Shown: piece by piece, positions 33,199-42,633 of the stretch
How positions within the stretch are numbered: the first letter of the stretch is position 1
Layout: each line of letters begins with the position of its first letter
Assembly (NCBI GenBank): GCA_022791945.1
Contig: JAAVZY010000115.1
Span: forward strand, 1-43,480
Length of the DNA stretch: 43,480 nt
Direction: 5' to 3'
From: Oscillospiraceae bacterium
Lineage (GTDB): Bacteria; Bacillota; Clostridia; Oscillospirales; Ruminococcaceae
The notes under the pieces: generated by a model
Told to the model about the DNA's origin: nothing
The model's database searches: none
Seen by the model: only the letters and a program-made list of their open reading frames with translations
Made by a program: the position numbers and the translations under genes

Positions 33199-34560
33199 AT
33201 GGTTAAGGATATGACTGAGGGAAAGCCTCTGAAGCTGATTCTCTCCTTCTGTGTGCCCCTGGTAATGGGCAATCTGTTTCAGCAGCTTTACAATATGGCA
33301 GACAGCATCATCGTGGGTCAGTTCGTGGGCGTGGGCGCTCTGGCTGCGGTAGGGGCCACCGGCTCCCTGAATTTCCTGGTGCTTGGGTTCATGAACGGAC
33401 TGTGCAGCGGCTTTTCCATCCCCATCGCCCAGAGCTTTGGCGCGGGACGGTTTGACGAGATGCGGAGCCGGGTCTGCAACGCCATGTATCTGGGAGTCGG
33501 AACCGCCATCCTTTTGACCATACTGACTATGATCTTCACGCCCCAGATGCTCCGCCTGATGAACACTCCCGAGGATATTTATCAGGACTCCTATCGGTAT
33601 ATCATCATCATTTTCGGCGGCATCTTCGTTATCATGCTCTACAATATCCTGGCGGGCTTCCTCCGGGCCCTGGGAGACAGCAAAACGCCCCTCTACTTCC
33701 TGATCATCGCCTCTGTCCTGAACATCCTCCTGGATCTGCTGTTCATTCTGGCCTTCAACATGGGGGTCAGCGGCGCGGCGCTGGCCACGGTGATTTCCCA
33801 AGGCGTTTCGGCAGTGCTCTGCCTCCTCTACATTCGGAAGAAGTTCCTGATCCTCCGTTTCAGCCGGGAGGAGATCCGTCCCTCCCTGACCCACTCCAAA
33901 AGGCTGGTGGCCATCGGGCTTCCCATGGCCCTGCAGTTCTCCATCACGGCGGTGGGCTCCATCATCCTGCAGACTGCTGTGAACACTCTGGGTTCCGGCG
34001 TGGTTGCGGCTGTGACCGCAGCGGGAAAGATCCAAATGATCGTCACCCAGCCCATGGAAACCCTGGGCATCACCATGGCCACCTACGGGGGGCAGAACAT
34101 CGGCGCGGGAAAGCCGGCCCGTGTGCTCAAGGGAGTTCGTCAGAGCCTTCTGCTGGAGCTGGGGTACTGCGTCGCCGCCTTCTTTGTAGTAGCCTTCCTG
34201 GGGCGGTATATCGCCCTGCTGTTCATCAGCCCGGAGGAAACTCTGATTCTGGAGCAGATGGTTCACTTCATGCGGATCAACGGGCTCTTCTATCCCATCC
34301 TGGGGATCCTGTTCATTTACCGCAACACCCTGCAGGGACTTGGCTACAGCGTTCTGCCCATGCTGGCAGGAGCCTGTGAGCTGGTAGGACGGAGCCTGGT
34401 AGCCTTCTGCCTGGTGGGAACCTGGGGCTTTGACGCCATCTGCTTTGCCAACCCCATGGCCTGGGTGGCGGCGGATCTCATGCTGGTCACCACCTGGATT
34501 GTCAAGAGCCGCCTTCTCAAGCGGGACGCCCGCTCCCAGCTGGGCCAAGAGCCTGTCTAG
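33199..34560 (+). CDS. MATE-family multidrug efflux transporter
   Basis: The 453-residue, twelve-helix protein belongs to the MATE (NorM/DinF) exporters, which use Na+ or H+ gradients to expel cationic drugs or metabolites. MTEGKPLKLILSFCVPLVMGNLFQQLYNMADSIIVGQFVG is the classical first-helix pattern, repeated at the start of the second half (LPMALQFSITAVGSIILQTAVNTLG). The ATG at 33199 gives the usual N-terminus; a GTG at 33187 is also in frame and nearer to AAAGGA. The substrate is unknown. Repeat copy 8 starts right after the stop codon. Confidence 0.92.
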   Translation: MVKDMTEGKPLKLILSFCVPLVMGNLFQQLYNMADSIIVGQFVGVGALAAVGATGSLNFLVLGFMNGLCSGFSIPIAQSFGAGRFDEMRSRVCNAMYLGVGTAILLTILTMIFTPQMLRLMNTPEDIYQDSYRYIIIIFGGIFVIMLYNILAGFLRALGDSKTPLYFLIIASVLNILLDLLFILAFNMGVSGAALATVISQGVSAVLCLLYIRKKFLILRFSREEIRPSLTHSKRLVAIGLPMALQFSITAVGSIILQTAVNTLGSGVVAAVTAAGKIQMIVTQPMETLGITMATYGGQNIGAGKPARVLKGVRQSLLLELGYCVAAFFVVAFLGRYIALLFISPEETLILEQMVHFMRINGLFYPILGILFIYRNTLQGLGYSVLPMLAGACELVGRSLVAFCLVGTWGFDAICFANPMAWVAADLMLVTTWIVKSRLLKRDARSQLGQEPV

Positions 34561-35285
34561 GCTCTCTGCCTGTTCGGAAGGGGAAGGCCGCGAGAGCTCT
34601 GCTCTCGCGCTCTCGCCAAGGGGATTAAATCCCCTTGGAACCCGTAATTTTAGGGGTATGGGGAGCAGAACTTCAGTCCCTTCCTCGCTGGTACTCTCCG
34701 CAGAGACGATCGCCCGCCTACCCATTTTTTCGTAAAGAAAAAATTCATCCCTACAGGCGGCGCAGAAGGTGCGACGCAGAAAGTTTCGAGCGTGTTGTGC
34801 TACGCTCATACTTTCTGCAAGGAGGGACTTGGGAGGGACGCACGGAATCCTCCAGTCAGGGCTACCGTCTGACGGCGGCATCCCTGCCATGCCCCGGACG
34901 TTCCTTCGGAACGTATGGGAGAGGGGACCGCCGCTGCTCCGAAGGAGCGGCGGCGGTGGAAGGATTCCCTCATGGGCACAAAGCCCCCCAGCCGCACATA
35001 CCGATCGGAAGATCGAGCCTAGTTTGCGCAGAAATCCCAGTGCGGCGCAGGAAGTCCCCCACATGCAGGAGGGAGCTTTTTTCTTTACGAAAAAAGCGTA
35101 CTGCGTGAATCAGACCATCTGCGTAGCAGGAGGAAGGAAGTCTGTACAGACTTGACCACCCCTTTTCCGCCCTTTAAAAGCCCTTCAAAAATTACGGGTT
35201 CCAAGGGGATTTAATCCCCTTGGCAGGAGGCCCGCAGGGTCAAAGCCTGCGGCTTTGACCCTTGGGCAGCGCCCTCGAGGTCTTA
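34561..35285. repeat. Nested-palindrome element, copy 8 (B-end left, A-end right)
   Basis: The tip CTCTCTGCCTGTTCGGAAGG is followed by CGCGAGAGC-tct-GCTCTCGCG and CCAAGGGG/CCCCTTGG, the B-end hairpin near 34724-34744 with CGATCG, and the centre. The centre includes a single ACGTTCC/GGAACGT palindrome, CCGCCGCT/AGCGGCGG and ATACCGATCGGAAG. The A-end hairpin lies near 35077-35099, AAGTCTGTACAGACTT at 35138-35153, then CCAAGGGG and the GGGTCAAAGCC/GGCTTTGACCC hairpin. The left AAGTCT palindrome is lost. Its right tip ends about two bases before the GAAAGGAG of the TlpA gene. Confidence 0.9.
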
Positions 35286-35302
35286 CGAAAGGAGCATTCA
35301 TT

Positions 35303-35839
35303 ATGAAAACACCCCGCATTCTTCTGGGACTGGCTCTGGTTTTTCTGCTCTTCACGGGCTGTGAGTCCGCCCCGCCGGAGGACGCTGTCCTGGCCTCCTT
35401 CACCGCTGTCACGCTGGACGGCGGCTCTTTCACAAAGGAGGATATCCAATCCAAGGATGTGACCATTATCAACGTCTGGGCTACCTTCTGCGGCCCCTGC
35501 CTGGAGGAAATGCCCGACCTTGCCGCCTATGCCAAAACGCTTCCCGACAACGTGCAGCTGATCACCGTCTGTGCGGATTATGCAGGCGACGCCGACCCGG
35601 TCAGGAAGATTCTCCAGCAGGCCGGATACGACGGCGTCACCCTCATCAGCGGCGATGGGGATATGGCGGCTCTGGTGGGCTCCATCCAGGCCGTACCCAC
35701 TACCGTCCTCATAGACAGCGAAGGCCGGCTTTCCGGTTCTCCCATCGTCGGCGGACAGCCCGATTTGGCCGACGCTTTCAACAAGGCGGTCAATCAGGCC
35801 CTGAAAGAGCAGGGCAAGGCGGAGCTTTCCGGTGAGTAG
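35303..35839 (+). CDS. TlpA/redoxin-family thiol lipoprotein
   Basis: This 178-residue protein has a lipoprotein signal ending in LLFTGC (Cys20) and a thioredoxin-like domain with the active site WATFCGPCLEEMP (Cys63 and Cys66) and the cis-proline region AVPTTVLIDSEG near residue 130. It is predicted to be a membrane-anchored thiol reductase or electron carrier on the outer face. The ATG at 35303 follows GAAAGGAG by 8 nt. It overlaps a small CXXC gene, which in turn overlaps a 4Fe-4S membrane protein. The arrangement suggests electron transfer across the membrane to or from the TlpA-like thiols. Confidence 0.92.
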   Translation: MKTPRILLGLALVFLLFTGCESAPPEDAVLASFTAVTLDGGSFTKEDIQSKDVTIINVWATFCGPCLEEMPDLAAYAKTLPDNVQLITVCADYAGDADPVRKILQQAGYDGVTLISGDGDMAALVGSIQAVPTTVLIDSEGRLSGSPIVGGQPDLADAFNKAVNQALKEQGKAELSGE

Positions 35840-35975
35840 GCGTCTCTCCCTTCTCCGCTGGGGACTGCTGGCGCTGGGCATCCTGTTCATCGCCATCGGC
35901 ATCGGGGGCGGGGAGCATCTGGAGGTCATGAGAAAGGCGGTGCGCATATGCATGGAATGCATCGGCATCGGGTGA
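35832..35975 (+). CDS. CD1871A-type 47-residue CXXC-motif protein
   Basis: A GTG at 35832 opens a 47-codon frame: SRRLSLLRWGLLALGILFIAIG forms one membrane helix and the protein ends RICMECIGIG, with a CXXC motif (Cys40, Cys43) at its C-terminus. That end is typical of the small 'CD1871A family CXXC motif-containing' proteins of Clostridia. GGAG lies 7 nt before the GTG. It overlaps the TlpA gene by 8 bp and the 4Fe-4S gene by 28 bp, so all three must be translated together. The role is unknown; a cysteine relay between its neighbours is plausible. It is easily missed because of its size and GTG start. Confidence 0.82.
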   Translation: MSRRLSLLRWGLLALGILFIAIGIGGGEHLEVMRKAVRICMECIGIG

Positions 35976-36865
35976 AGCGATCCTTTCAGCGGCGGAGCCA
36001 GATCCTGGCCGCAGTCCTCTTTAATGGCTATCTGCTGGGCTTTCAAAAGGGCCGGATCTTTACCGGAGCCAGCAAGGCGGTCTGCGTTCCGGTGCTGAAC
36101 TGCTATTCCTGCCCCGGCGCACTGGGGGCCTGCCCGGTGGGATCCCTCCAATCCGCCCTGGGAAGCGGATTTCCCTTCTACACCGTTGGCCTGCTGATGG
36201 TCTTCGGGATCCTTCTGGGAAGGCTGGTCTGCGGGCTTCTCTGCCCCTTCGGACTGGTGCAGGACCTGCTGCACAAGATCCCCCTGCCTAAATGGAAGCT
36301 GCCGGAAAAGCCGGACCGCGCCGCCCGGTATCTGAAATACGCGGTTCTGCTCCTGCTGGTCCTCCTGCTCCCCGCCCTTTCCGCCGGGGAGAACGGGGTG
36401 CCCGTCCCCTGGTTCTGCAAGTATCTCTGTCCCGCCGGAACGCTGGAGGGGGGGCTTCCCCTGCTGCTGACCAATCCCTTCCTCCGGCAGGCCGTGGGGC
36501 TGCTTTTCAGCTGGAAGGCCCTGGTGCTGGCAGCGATCCTTGCCGCGTCCATGGTGATCCACCGGCCCTTCTGCAAATACCTCTGCCCGCTGGGAGCTTT
36601 CTATGGGCTGTTCAACCGGATCAGCTTCTATCAGATGAACCTGGAGCCCGCCAGCTGCACCGGCTGCAAAAGCTGCGAACGGGTCTGTCCCATGAACGTG
36701 CGCATCACCCAAACTATCAACAGTCCGGAGTGTATCCGGTGCGGAAAATGCAAGGCTGCCTGTCCCGCAGGGGCCATTACCTCCGGGTTTTCCCTGGGGA
36801 AGGCCCGCTCCGGCGCACATTCTGGGCAGGCAGCAGAAGCACAGGGAAAGGAGCTTCCAAAATGA
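35948..36865 (+). CDS. Membrane-bound 4Fe-4S protein (NapH/YccM/RnfB-like)
   Basis: The 305-residue protein has about five membrane helices, two FCKYLCP motifs (about residues 157 and 202) plus VCGLLCPFG near residue 96, and an early NCYSCPGALGACPVGSLQ. The C-terminal ferredoxin-like part has two clusters, CTGCKSCERVCP and CIRCGKCKAACP (about residues 237-280). This is the layout of NapH/CcoG/YccM-type proteins that move electrons between membrane quinol or flavin partners and Fe-S centres. Its start lies inside the CXXC gene, and its stop overlaps the start of the PLP-enzyme gene (ATGA). The exact electron partner is unknown. Confidence 0.9.
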   Translation: MHGMHRHRVKRSFQRRSQILAAVLFNGYLLGFQKGRIFTGASKAVCVPVLNCYSCPGALGACPVGSLQSALGSGFPFYTVGLLMVFGILLGRLVCGLLCPFGLVQDLLHKIPLPKWKLPEKPDRAARYLKYAVLLLLVLLLPALSAGENGVPVPWFCKYLCPAGTLEGGLPLLLTNPFLRQAVGLLFSWKALVLAAILAASMVIHRPFCKYLCPLGAFYGLFNRISFYQMNLEPASCTGCKSCERVCPMNVRITQTINSPECIRCGKCKAACPAGAITSGFSLGKARSGAHSGQAAEAQGKELPK

Positions 36866-38127
36866 ACGATATCTACCAATTTGATCCCCGGCTGAAGGAG
36901 CGGTTTGCAGCCGCTGAGGAGCGCTGCGGCGAAGCGTTCCGCCGGATGGAGGATATTTGCGCATACAATGAGGCCAAGGTGCTCCGCGCCTTTACGGACT
37001 GCCGGGTCAGCGAAACCCACTTCGCAGGAAGCACCGGCTACGGCTATGGAGATCGGGGCCGGGAGGCCCTGGATCAGGTCTTCGCCTGTGCCTTCGGGGC
37101 GGAGGACGCTCTGGCGCGGCACAATTTCGTCTCCGGCACCCATGCGCTGACGGTGGCGCTGTTCGGCGTGCTCCGGGCGGGGGATCGGATGGTTTCCCTC
37201 ACAGGCGCTCCCTATGATACCATGGAAGAGGTCATCGGCATCCGGGGCCAGGGGTGCGGCTCCCTCCGGGATTTCGGGGTGACGTACAGCCAGGTGGAGC
37301 TGCTGCCGGACGGCACGCCGGATCTGGAGGGAATCCGTCAGGCAGTGCCCGGCGCCCGGGTGGCCTATATCCAGCGTTCCCGGGGCTATGCCCTCCGGCC
37401 CTCCCTGACAGTGGCGGACATTGCCCGTCTGGCGGAGGCGGTGCGCTCCGTGAATCCGGAGGCGGTGATTCTGGTGGACAACTGCTATGGCGAGTTTGTA
37501 GAGCGGCAGGAGCCTGTCCAGGCGGGAGCGGATCTGATAGTGGGCTCCCTGATTAAGAATCCCGGCGGGGGAATCGCCCGCACCGGCGGCTATATTGCCG
37601 GGAAACGGGCGTTGGTGGAGCAGTGCGCCTATCGGCTCACCTGCGTGGGAATGGGCAAGGAGGTAGGCTGCACCCTGGGAGAGAGCCGTTCCCTGTTCCA
37701 GGGCTTCTTTTTTGCGCCCTCCGTTGTGGCGGGCGCGGTGAAGACCTCCATCTTCGCCCTGTCCCTGTTCGATCTGCTGGGCTATCCGGTGACCCCCGCC
37801 TTTGACGCTCTCCGCACGGATCTGATCGCGGCCATCCAGCTTGGAAGTCCGGAGGGACTGGTTGCCTTCTGCCAGGGAATCCAGAAAGGCTCCCCGGTAG
37901 ACAGCTTTGTCCTTCCGGAGCCCTGGGACATGCCCGGCTATGAGGATCCGGTGGTGATGGCCGCAGGCGCTTTTACCTTGGGCTCGTCCATCGAGCTTTC
38001 GGCAGACGGCCCGCTCCGCCCGCCTTACGCTGTCTATCTTCAGGGCGGACTCACCTACAACACCGGAAGAATCGGCATCATGCTTGCCGCCCAGTCCATG
38101 CTGGATCAGGGCGTTCTCAGGCTCTGA
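36862..38127 (+). CDS. Methionine gamma-lyase-like PLP enzyme (YnbB/'aluminium resistance' family)
   Basis: The 421-residue protein is a fold-type I PLP enzyme. GSTGYGYGDRGREALDQVFA near residue 57-76, RHNFVSGTHALTVALFG near residue 92, the PLP-contacting VDNCYGEFVE near residue 205 and the Schiff-base lysine in GSLIKNPGGG near residue 230 are visible. B. subtilis YnbB, its likely relative, is annotated as methionine gamma-lyase-like; the true reaction is unproven. AAAGGAG lies 8 nt before the ATG, which overlaps the preceding stop. The 4Fe-4S coupling may be only positional. Repeat copy 9 follows immediately. Confidence 0.9.
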   Translation: MNDIYQFDPRLKERFAAAEERCGEAFRRMEDICAYNEAKVLRAFTDCRVSETHFAGSTGYGYGDRGREALDQVFACAFGAEDALARHNFVSGTHALTVALFGVLRAGDRMVSLTGAPYDTMEEVIGIRGQGCGSLRDFGVTYSQVELLPDGTPDLEGIRQAVPGARVAYIQRSRGYALRPSLTVADIARLAEAVRSVNPEAVILVDNCYGEFVERQEPVQAGADLIVGSLIKNPGGGIARTGGYIAGKRALVEQCAYRLTCVGMGKEVGCTLGESRSLFQGFFFAPSVVAGAVKTSIFALSLFDLLGYPVTPAFDALRTDLIAAIQLGSPEGLVAFCQGIQKGSPVDSFVLPEPWDMPGYEDPVVMAAGAFTLGSSIELSADGPLRPPYAVYLQGGLTYNTGRIGIMLAAQSMLDQGVLRL

Positions 38128-38876
38128 GCGGGAAAGGCCGCGAGACGCCGTCTCGCGCTCTGCGATGCGCCGCTGGCGGCGCATCGGGGATCTAAATCCC
38201 CTTGGAACCCGTAAATTTTTTGGGGTTATGGGGGCAAGTCTGTATAGACTGGTTACTCCCTGCCTCGCTGATACTCCCTTCGTGGTCGATCGCCCGCCTA
38301 CCCATTTTTTCGTAAAGAAAAAATTCAGCTCTACGTGCGGGGCAGGGGCTGCGACGCAGAAAGTCCCGAGCGTGTCCTGCTACGCTCATGCTTTCTGCGG
38401 GGAGGAAACACTGTGCTACGCACGGAATCCCCCAGTCAGGGCTACCGCCTGACGGCGGCATCCCTGCCAGCCCCCTTGTCATACGTTCCGAAGGAACGTA
38501 TGGGAGAGGGGACCGCCGCTGCTCTGAAGGAGCGGCGGTGGTGGAAGGATTCCCCCGGGAGTACAAATCCCCCCATCTGTACATACCGATCGGAAGCACT
38601 ATCCCAGACTGCGCAGGAACCCTGGTGCGGCGCAGGAAGTCACCCGCACGGAGGAGGGAGCTTTTTTCTTCACGAAAAAAGCGTACTGCGGGAATCAGAC
38701 TGCCTGCGTGGCAGGAGCAAGGAAGTCTGTACAAACTCAACCTCACCCCTTTTCCGCCCTAAAAAAAGCCCTTCAAATAATGGGAATCCAAGGGGAATCC
38801 CTTCCCCTTGGCAGGAGGCTCGCAGGCTTTGACCCTTGGGCAGAGCCCTCGAGGTCTTCCCCGCCGCGCGCAGACC
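38128..38876. repeat. Nested-palindrome element, copy 9 (B-end left, A-end right)
   Basis: Its left end has CGCGAGACG/CGTCTCGCG and GATGCGCCG-ctgg-CGGCGCATC. AAGTCTGTATAGACTG (38236-38251) and the B-end hairpin with CGATCG near 38302-38322 follow. The centre shares GCTACCGCCTGACGGCGGCA, ACGTTCCGAAGGAACGT, CCGCCGCT/AGCGGCGG and ATACCGATCGGAAG with copies 3 and 8. The A-end hairpin (38659-38681, one base changed in the loop) and AAGTCTGTACAAACTC (38723-38738) come next. The GGGTCAAAGCC hairpin has lost one arm (only CAGGCTTTGACCC remains). Confidence 0.9.
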
Positions 38877-38908
38877 AAGGGGGGAGTCTTTACAGACTCC
38901 CCCCTTGG
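38875..38908. terminator. 15-bp hairpin fusing two motifs of the repeat; likely terminator for the ABC exporter
   Basis: CCAAGGGGGGAGTCT (38875-38889) pairs perfectly with 38894-38908 around TTAC. The stem base is the CCAAGG outer palindrome and the stem top is the AGTCT/AGACT of the inner palindrome, as if everything between had been deleted. It sits 16 bp beyond the ABC exporter stop codon. Confidence 0.7.
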
Positions 38909-38924
38909 CAATCCTTCAGCGGAT

Positions 38925-40874
38925 TTATTCCAGCTCGAAAACGCCGGTGTAGAGCTGGTAGTACTTGCCCTGGCTGGCAATCAGGGAGCGGTGGGTGCCC
39001 CGCTCGATAATGCGGCCCTGCTCCAGCACCAGGATCATATCCGAGTTCTGCACCGTAGACAGCCGGTGGGCGATTACAAATACAGTCCGGCCGTGCATCA
39101 GGGCATCCATGCCCTTCTGGACAATGGCCTCCGTGCGGGTGTCTATGGAGGAAGTCGCTTCATCCAGGATCATGACCGGCGGATCCGCCACGGCCGCCCT
39201 CGCAATGGAAAGCAGCTGCCGCTGGCCCTGGGACAGGCCGGCCCCATCCCCGGAAAGCACGGTATCGTAGCCCTCCGGCAGCATAGCAATGAATCCGTCC
39301 GCGTTGGCCCGGCGGGCCGCGGCGTAGACCTCCTCGTCCGTGGCGTCCAGACGGCCGTACCGGATATTCTCCATCACCGTGCCGGTAAAAAGATTGGTAT
39401 CCTGAAGCACAATCCCCAGGGAACGGCGGAGATCGTTCTTCTTAATCTTGTTGATATTGATTCCGTCATAGCGGATCTTTCCGTCCGCCAGATCATAAAA
39501 CCGGTTGATCAGGTTGGTGATGGTTGTCTTGCCCGCGCCGGTAGCGCCTACAAAAGCCATCTTCTGACCAGGCTCCGCATGGAGGGACACATTGTGCAGC
39601 ACCAGCTTTTCCTCCGTGTACCCGAAGTCCACGTCAAAGAACTGCACGTCCCCCTCCATGGGCGTATAGGTGATGGTTCCGTCCCCGTGGGGATGCTTCC
39701 AGGCCCAGCGGCCGGTATGCTCCGCCGCCTCGGTGAGAACGCCGTTTTCCTCCCTGGCGTTCACCAGGGTTACATAGCCCTCGTCTGTTTCCGGCTCCTC
39801 ATCCATCAGCTGGAAGATCCGATCCGCGCCCGCAAGCGCCATGATCACCGAGTTCAGCTGCTGAGATACCTGATTAATGGGCATGGTGAAATTCTTGCTC
39901 AGATCCAGAAAGCTGGCAATGGCTCCCAGGGTCAGGCCGCCCAGCCCGCTGACTGCCAGAGCGCCGCCTACGATGGCGATCAGCACGTACTGCAGATGCC
40001 CCAGATTGTTCATGATGGGCCCCAGGATATTGGCAAAGCGGTTGGCCTGGGTGGCGTCATGGCAGAGCTCCTCGTTGAGACGGTCAAAGTCCGCCTTGGA
40101 CTGCTCCTCATGGCAGAATACCTTGACCACCTTCTGGCCGTTGATCATCTCTTCAATGTAGCTGTTGGTTTTTCCCAGGGCCTGCTGCTGGCGGACGAAG
40201 AATTTTCCGCTGTGCCCGGCCACCTTCCGGGTCACCGCCATCATCACCGCCAGGGACGCAAGCACCAGCAGGGTCAGCCAGATGCTAGTGGAAACCATGG
40301 CGCAGAACACCGCCAGGACCGTCACCACAGAGGCGAACATCTGGGGCAGGCTTGCGGAAATCATCTGGCGCAGGGTGTCGGTGTCGTTGGTGTACCGGCT
40401 CATTACGTCGCCGATGGGGTGGGTGTCAAAGTACCGGATGGGCAGGGTCTGCATATGGGCGAACATATCCTCCCGGATCTTCCGGAGCACTCCCTGGGCG
40501 ATCACCGCCATGATCCGGTTGTACAGCCAGCTGGACACCACGCCCATCATATAGATCAGGGCCATGGTGAAAATCGTTTGCAGCAGGCCGGTAAACACCG
40601 GATGCTCCATCCCGATCAGGGGGGTGATGTAATCGTCGATCAGGATCCGCAGGAACAGGGAGCCGGCTACCCCGGTAAGGGCGCTGGCCAGAATGCAGAC
40701 CGCGACCAGAATCAGCCGGAGCTTATAGCCGCGGGTCAGATACCCCAGAAGGCGGCGGATGGTCTTGCCCTGCTGCTTCAGATCCAGCTTGGCCCGCGGG
40801 CCTCCCATGCCGCGGCCCATGGGGCCCCGCGGGCCCGGCATGGTACGGGACTCCTGCGCTTTAGGCTGCGTCAT
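38925..40874 (-). CDS. ABC exporter, catalytically intact subunit of a heterodimer
   Basis: The 649-residue half-transporter has a six-helix exporter domain (about residues 40-350) and an ATPase domain with Walker [11 protein letters not shown] (443-451), signature LSQGQ (547-551), Walker B VMILDE (567-572, catalytic Glu present) and switch IAHRLSTV. The N-terminus carries a Pro/Gly/Arg-rich extension (residues 10-30). About 45 extra residues precede the ATPase core. It is the partner of the next gene, overlapping it by 14 bp. Similar pairs (BmrCD, LmrCD, TM287/288) expel drugs, often under a MarR-type regulator. Confidence 0.92.
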   Translation of the reverse strand: MTQPKAQESRTMPGPRGPMGRGMGGPRAKLDLKQQGKTIRRLLGYLTRGYKLRLILVAVCILASALTGVAGSLFLRILIDDYITPLIGMEHPVFTGLLQTIFTMALIYMMGVVSSWLYNRIMAVIAQGVLRKIREDMFAHMQTLPIRYFDTHPIGDVMSRYTNDTDTLRQMISASLPQMFASVVTVLAVFCAMVSTSIWLTLLVLASLAVMMAVTRKVAGHSGKFFVRQQQALGKTNSYIEEMINGQKVVKVFCHEEQSKADFDRLNEELCHDATQANRFANILGPIMNNLGHLQYVLIAIVGGALAVSGLGGLTLGAIASFLDLSKNFTMPINQVSQQLNSVIMALAGADRIFQLMDEEPETDEGYVTLVNAREENGVLTEAAEHTGRWAWKHPHGDGTITYTPMEGDVQFFDVDFGYTEEKLVLHNVSLHAEPGQKMAFVGATGAGKTTITNLINRFYDLADGKIRYDGININKIKKNDLRRSLGIVLQDTNLFTGTVMENIRYGRLDATDEEVYAAARRANADGFIAMLPEGYDTVLSGDGAGLSQGQRQLLSIARAAVADPPVMILDEATSSIDTRTEAIVQKGMDALMHGRTVFVIAHRLSTVQNSDMILVLEQGRIIERGTHRSLIASQGKYYQLYTGVFELE

Positions 40875-42606
40875 TGCCGTTGCCTCCTTTTATCTGGGAT
40901 TCGTAGACCTCCCGGTAGATGGGGCTCTGCTCCATCAGCTCGGCATGGGTGCCTGCCGCGTCCACCCGGCCGTTGTTCATGACGATGATCTGATCCGCGT
41001 CCATCACCGAGGCGATCCGCTGGGCAATGATCAGCTTGGTAGTCTCCGGGATCTCCTCCCGGAAGGCCTTGCGGATCAGGGCGTCGGTCTGGGTGTCCAC
41101 CGCGCTGGTGGAGTCGTCCAGGATGAGGATCCGGGGCTTTTTCAGCAGGGCGCGGGCAATGCAGAGCCGCTGCTTCTGCCCGCCGGAGACATTGGCGCCC
41201 CCCTGCTCAATGTAGGTGTCATACCCGTCCGGGAAGCTTCGGATGAAGCCGTCCGCCTGGGCCAGACGGCAGACCCGCTCCAGCTCCTCGTCCGTGGCCT
41301 CCGGGCTGCCCCAACGGAGGTTTTCCTTGATGGTGCCGGAGAACAGCACATTCTTCTGAAGCACAACCGCCACCTGCTCCCGGAGGACGTTCAGGTCATA
41401 CTCCCGCACATCCGCGCCCCCTACCCGGACGCTTCCCTGAGTGGCGTCGTAGAGCCGGGGGATCATCTGGATCAGGGTGGATTTGGCGCTGCCGGTTCCG
41501 CCCAGGATGCCCACCGTGCTGCCGGAGGGAATCCGCAGGCAGATGTCCTTCAGGCAGAGCCCCTCCTCGCCCCGGCCCCGGCCGTAGGTAAAGTTCACAT
41601 GCTCGTAAACGATTTCCCCGTCCTTCACCTCTGTGATCGGGTTGGCGGGGCTGTGGATGTCGCTCTGCTCCAGGATGACCTCTACAATCCGCTCCGCAGA
41701 GGCCCGGGACATGGTGAGCATCACAAAGATCATGGCCAGCATCATCAGGCTGGAAAGGATCTGGCCCGCATAGGTGATCAGGCTCATCAGCTCGCCGGTG
41801 GTCAGGGTGGAGGAGACGATCATCTGCGTGCCGAACCAGGCGATCAGCAGGACGCAGAGGTACATGGAGAACTGCATCAGCGGGCTGTTGAAGGCCAGGA
41901 TCCGTTCCGCCCTGGAAAAGTCCTCATAGATGCTCTTTGAGACAGCGCCGAACTTTTCCTTTTCGTGCTCCTCCCGGACGAAGGATTTCACCACCCGGAT
42001 GCCCCGGAGATTTTCCTGCACCACGCTGTTAAGCTTGTCGTAGGTGCGGAATACACGCTCAAAGATGGGGTAGGCGTTCGTGACGATCAGGGCAAGCCCT
42101 GTTCCCAGAATCGGGATGGTCACCAGAAACACCAGGGCCAGCCGGGGATTGATCTGCACTGCCATAATCAGGGAAAAGATCAGCATGGCAGGCGCGCGCA
42201 CGGCGATCCGGATGATCATCTGATAGGCGTTCTGCACGTTGGTCACATCCGTGGTCAGCCGGGTGACCAGGCTGGCGGTGGAAAAGCGGTCAATATTGGA
42301 GAAGGAGTAGTCCTGCACATGGTGGAACATCTTCTTCCGCAGATTTTTCGCAAAGCCGGCGGAGGCCTTGGCGGCGTAATGCCCTGACAAACAGCCGAAG
42401 GCCAGGGAGATCACCGCGGAGAACACCAGGGCGATGCCCGTCCGGATGATGACCTCCATATTGCCGGGGGTGATGCCCCAGTCGATCAGGTAAGCCATCA
42501 GGAGGGGGATGACCACTTCCATCAGGACTTCCAGGCTTACAAGGAGCGGCGCCAGGATGGAGTCCTTCTTATAGGTTCCCACGCACCGCAGCAAATGCTT
42601 CAGCAA
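40861..42606 (-). CDS. ABC exporter, degenerate-site subunit of a heterodimer
   Basis: The 581-residue half-transporter has six membrane helices and an ATPase domain with Walker [10 protein letters not shown] (369-377, the usual Gly is Ala), signature VSGGQKQR (about 473-480) and Walker B ILILDDST. In the last of these Asp498 replaces the catalytic Glu, and the switch reads IAQRI with Gln for His. These changes mark the non-hydrolysing site of asymmetric exporters. The start appears to be TTG at 42606, as ATG codons nearby are out of frame. It lies 27 bp after the MarR gene and is coupled to the next subunit. Confidence 0.9.
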   Translation of the reverse strand: MLKHLLRCVGTYKKDSILAPLLVSLEVLMEVVIPLLMAYLIDWGITPGNMEVIIRTGIALVFSAVISLAFGCLSGHYAAKASAGFAKNLRKKMFHHVQDYSFSNIDRFSTASLVTRLTTDVTNVQNAYQMIIRIAVRAPAMLIFSLIMAVQINPRLALVFLVTIPILGTGLALIVTNAYPIFERVFRTYDKLNSVVQENLRGIRVVKSFVREEHEKEKFGAVSKSIYEDFSRAERILAFNSPLMQFSMYLCVLLIAWFGTQMIVSSTLTTGELMSLITYAGQILSSLMMLAMIFVMLTMSRASAERIVEVILEQSDIHSPANPITEVKDGEIVYEHVNFTYGRGRGEEGLCLKDICLRIPSGSTVGILGGTGSAKSTLIQMIPRLYDATQGSVRVGGADVREYDLNVLREQVAVVLQKNVLFSGTIKENLRWGSPEATDEELERVCRLAQADGFIRSFPDGYDTYIEQGGANVSGGQKQRLCIARALLKKPRILILDDSTSAVDTQTDALIRKAFREEIPETTKLIIAQRIASVMDADQIIVMNNGRVDAAGTHAELMEQSPIYREVYESQIKGGNGNDAA

Positions 42607-42633
42607 TGAACATCACATTCCTTTCTTCTCGAA

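Noticed and set aside
34300-35290. CRISPR array suggested by many similar repeats in the window
   Set aside because: Repeats are not regularly spaced, are themselves palindromic and hundreds of bases long, and no cas gene is present.
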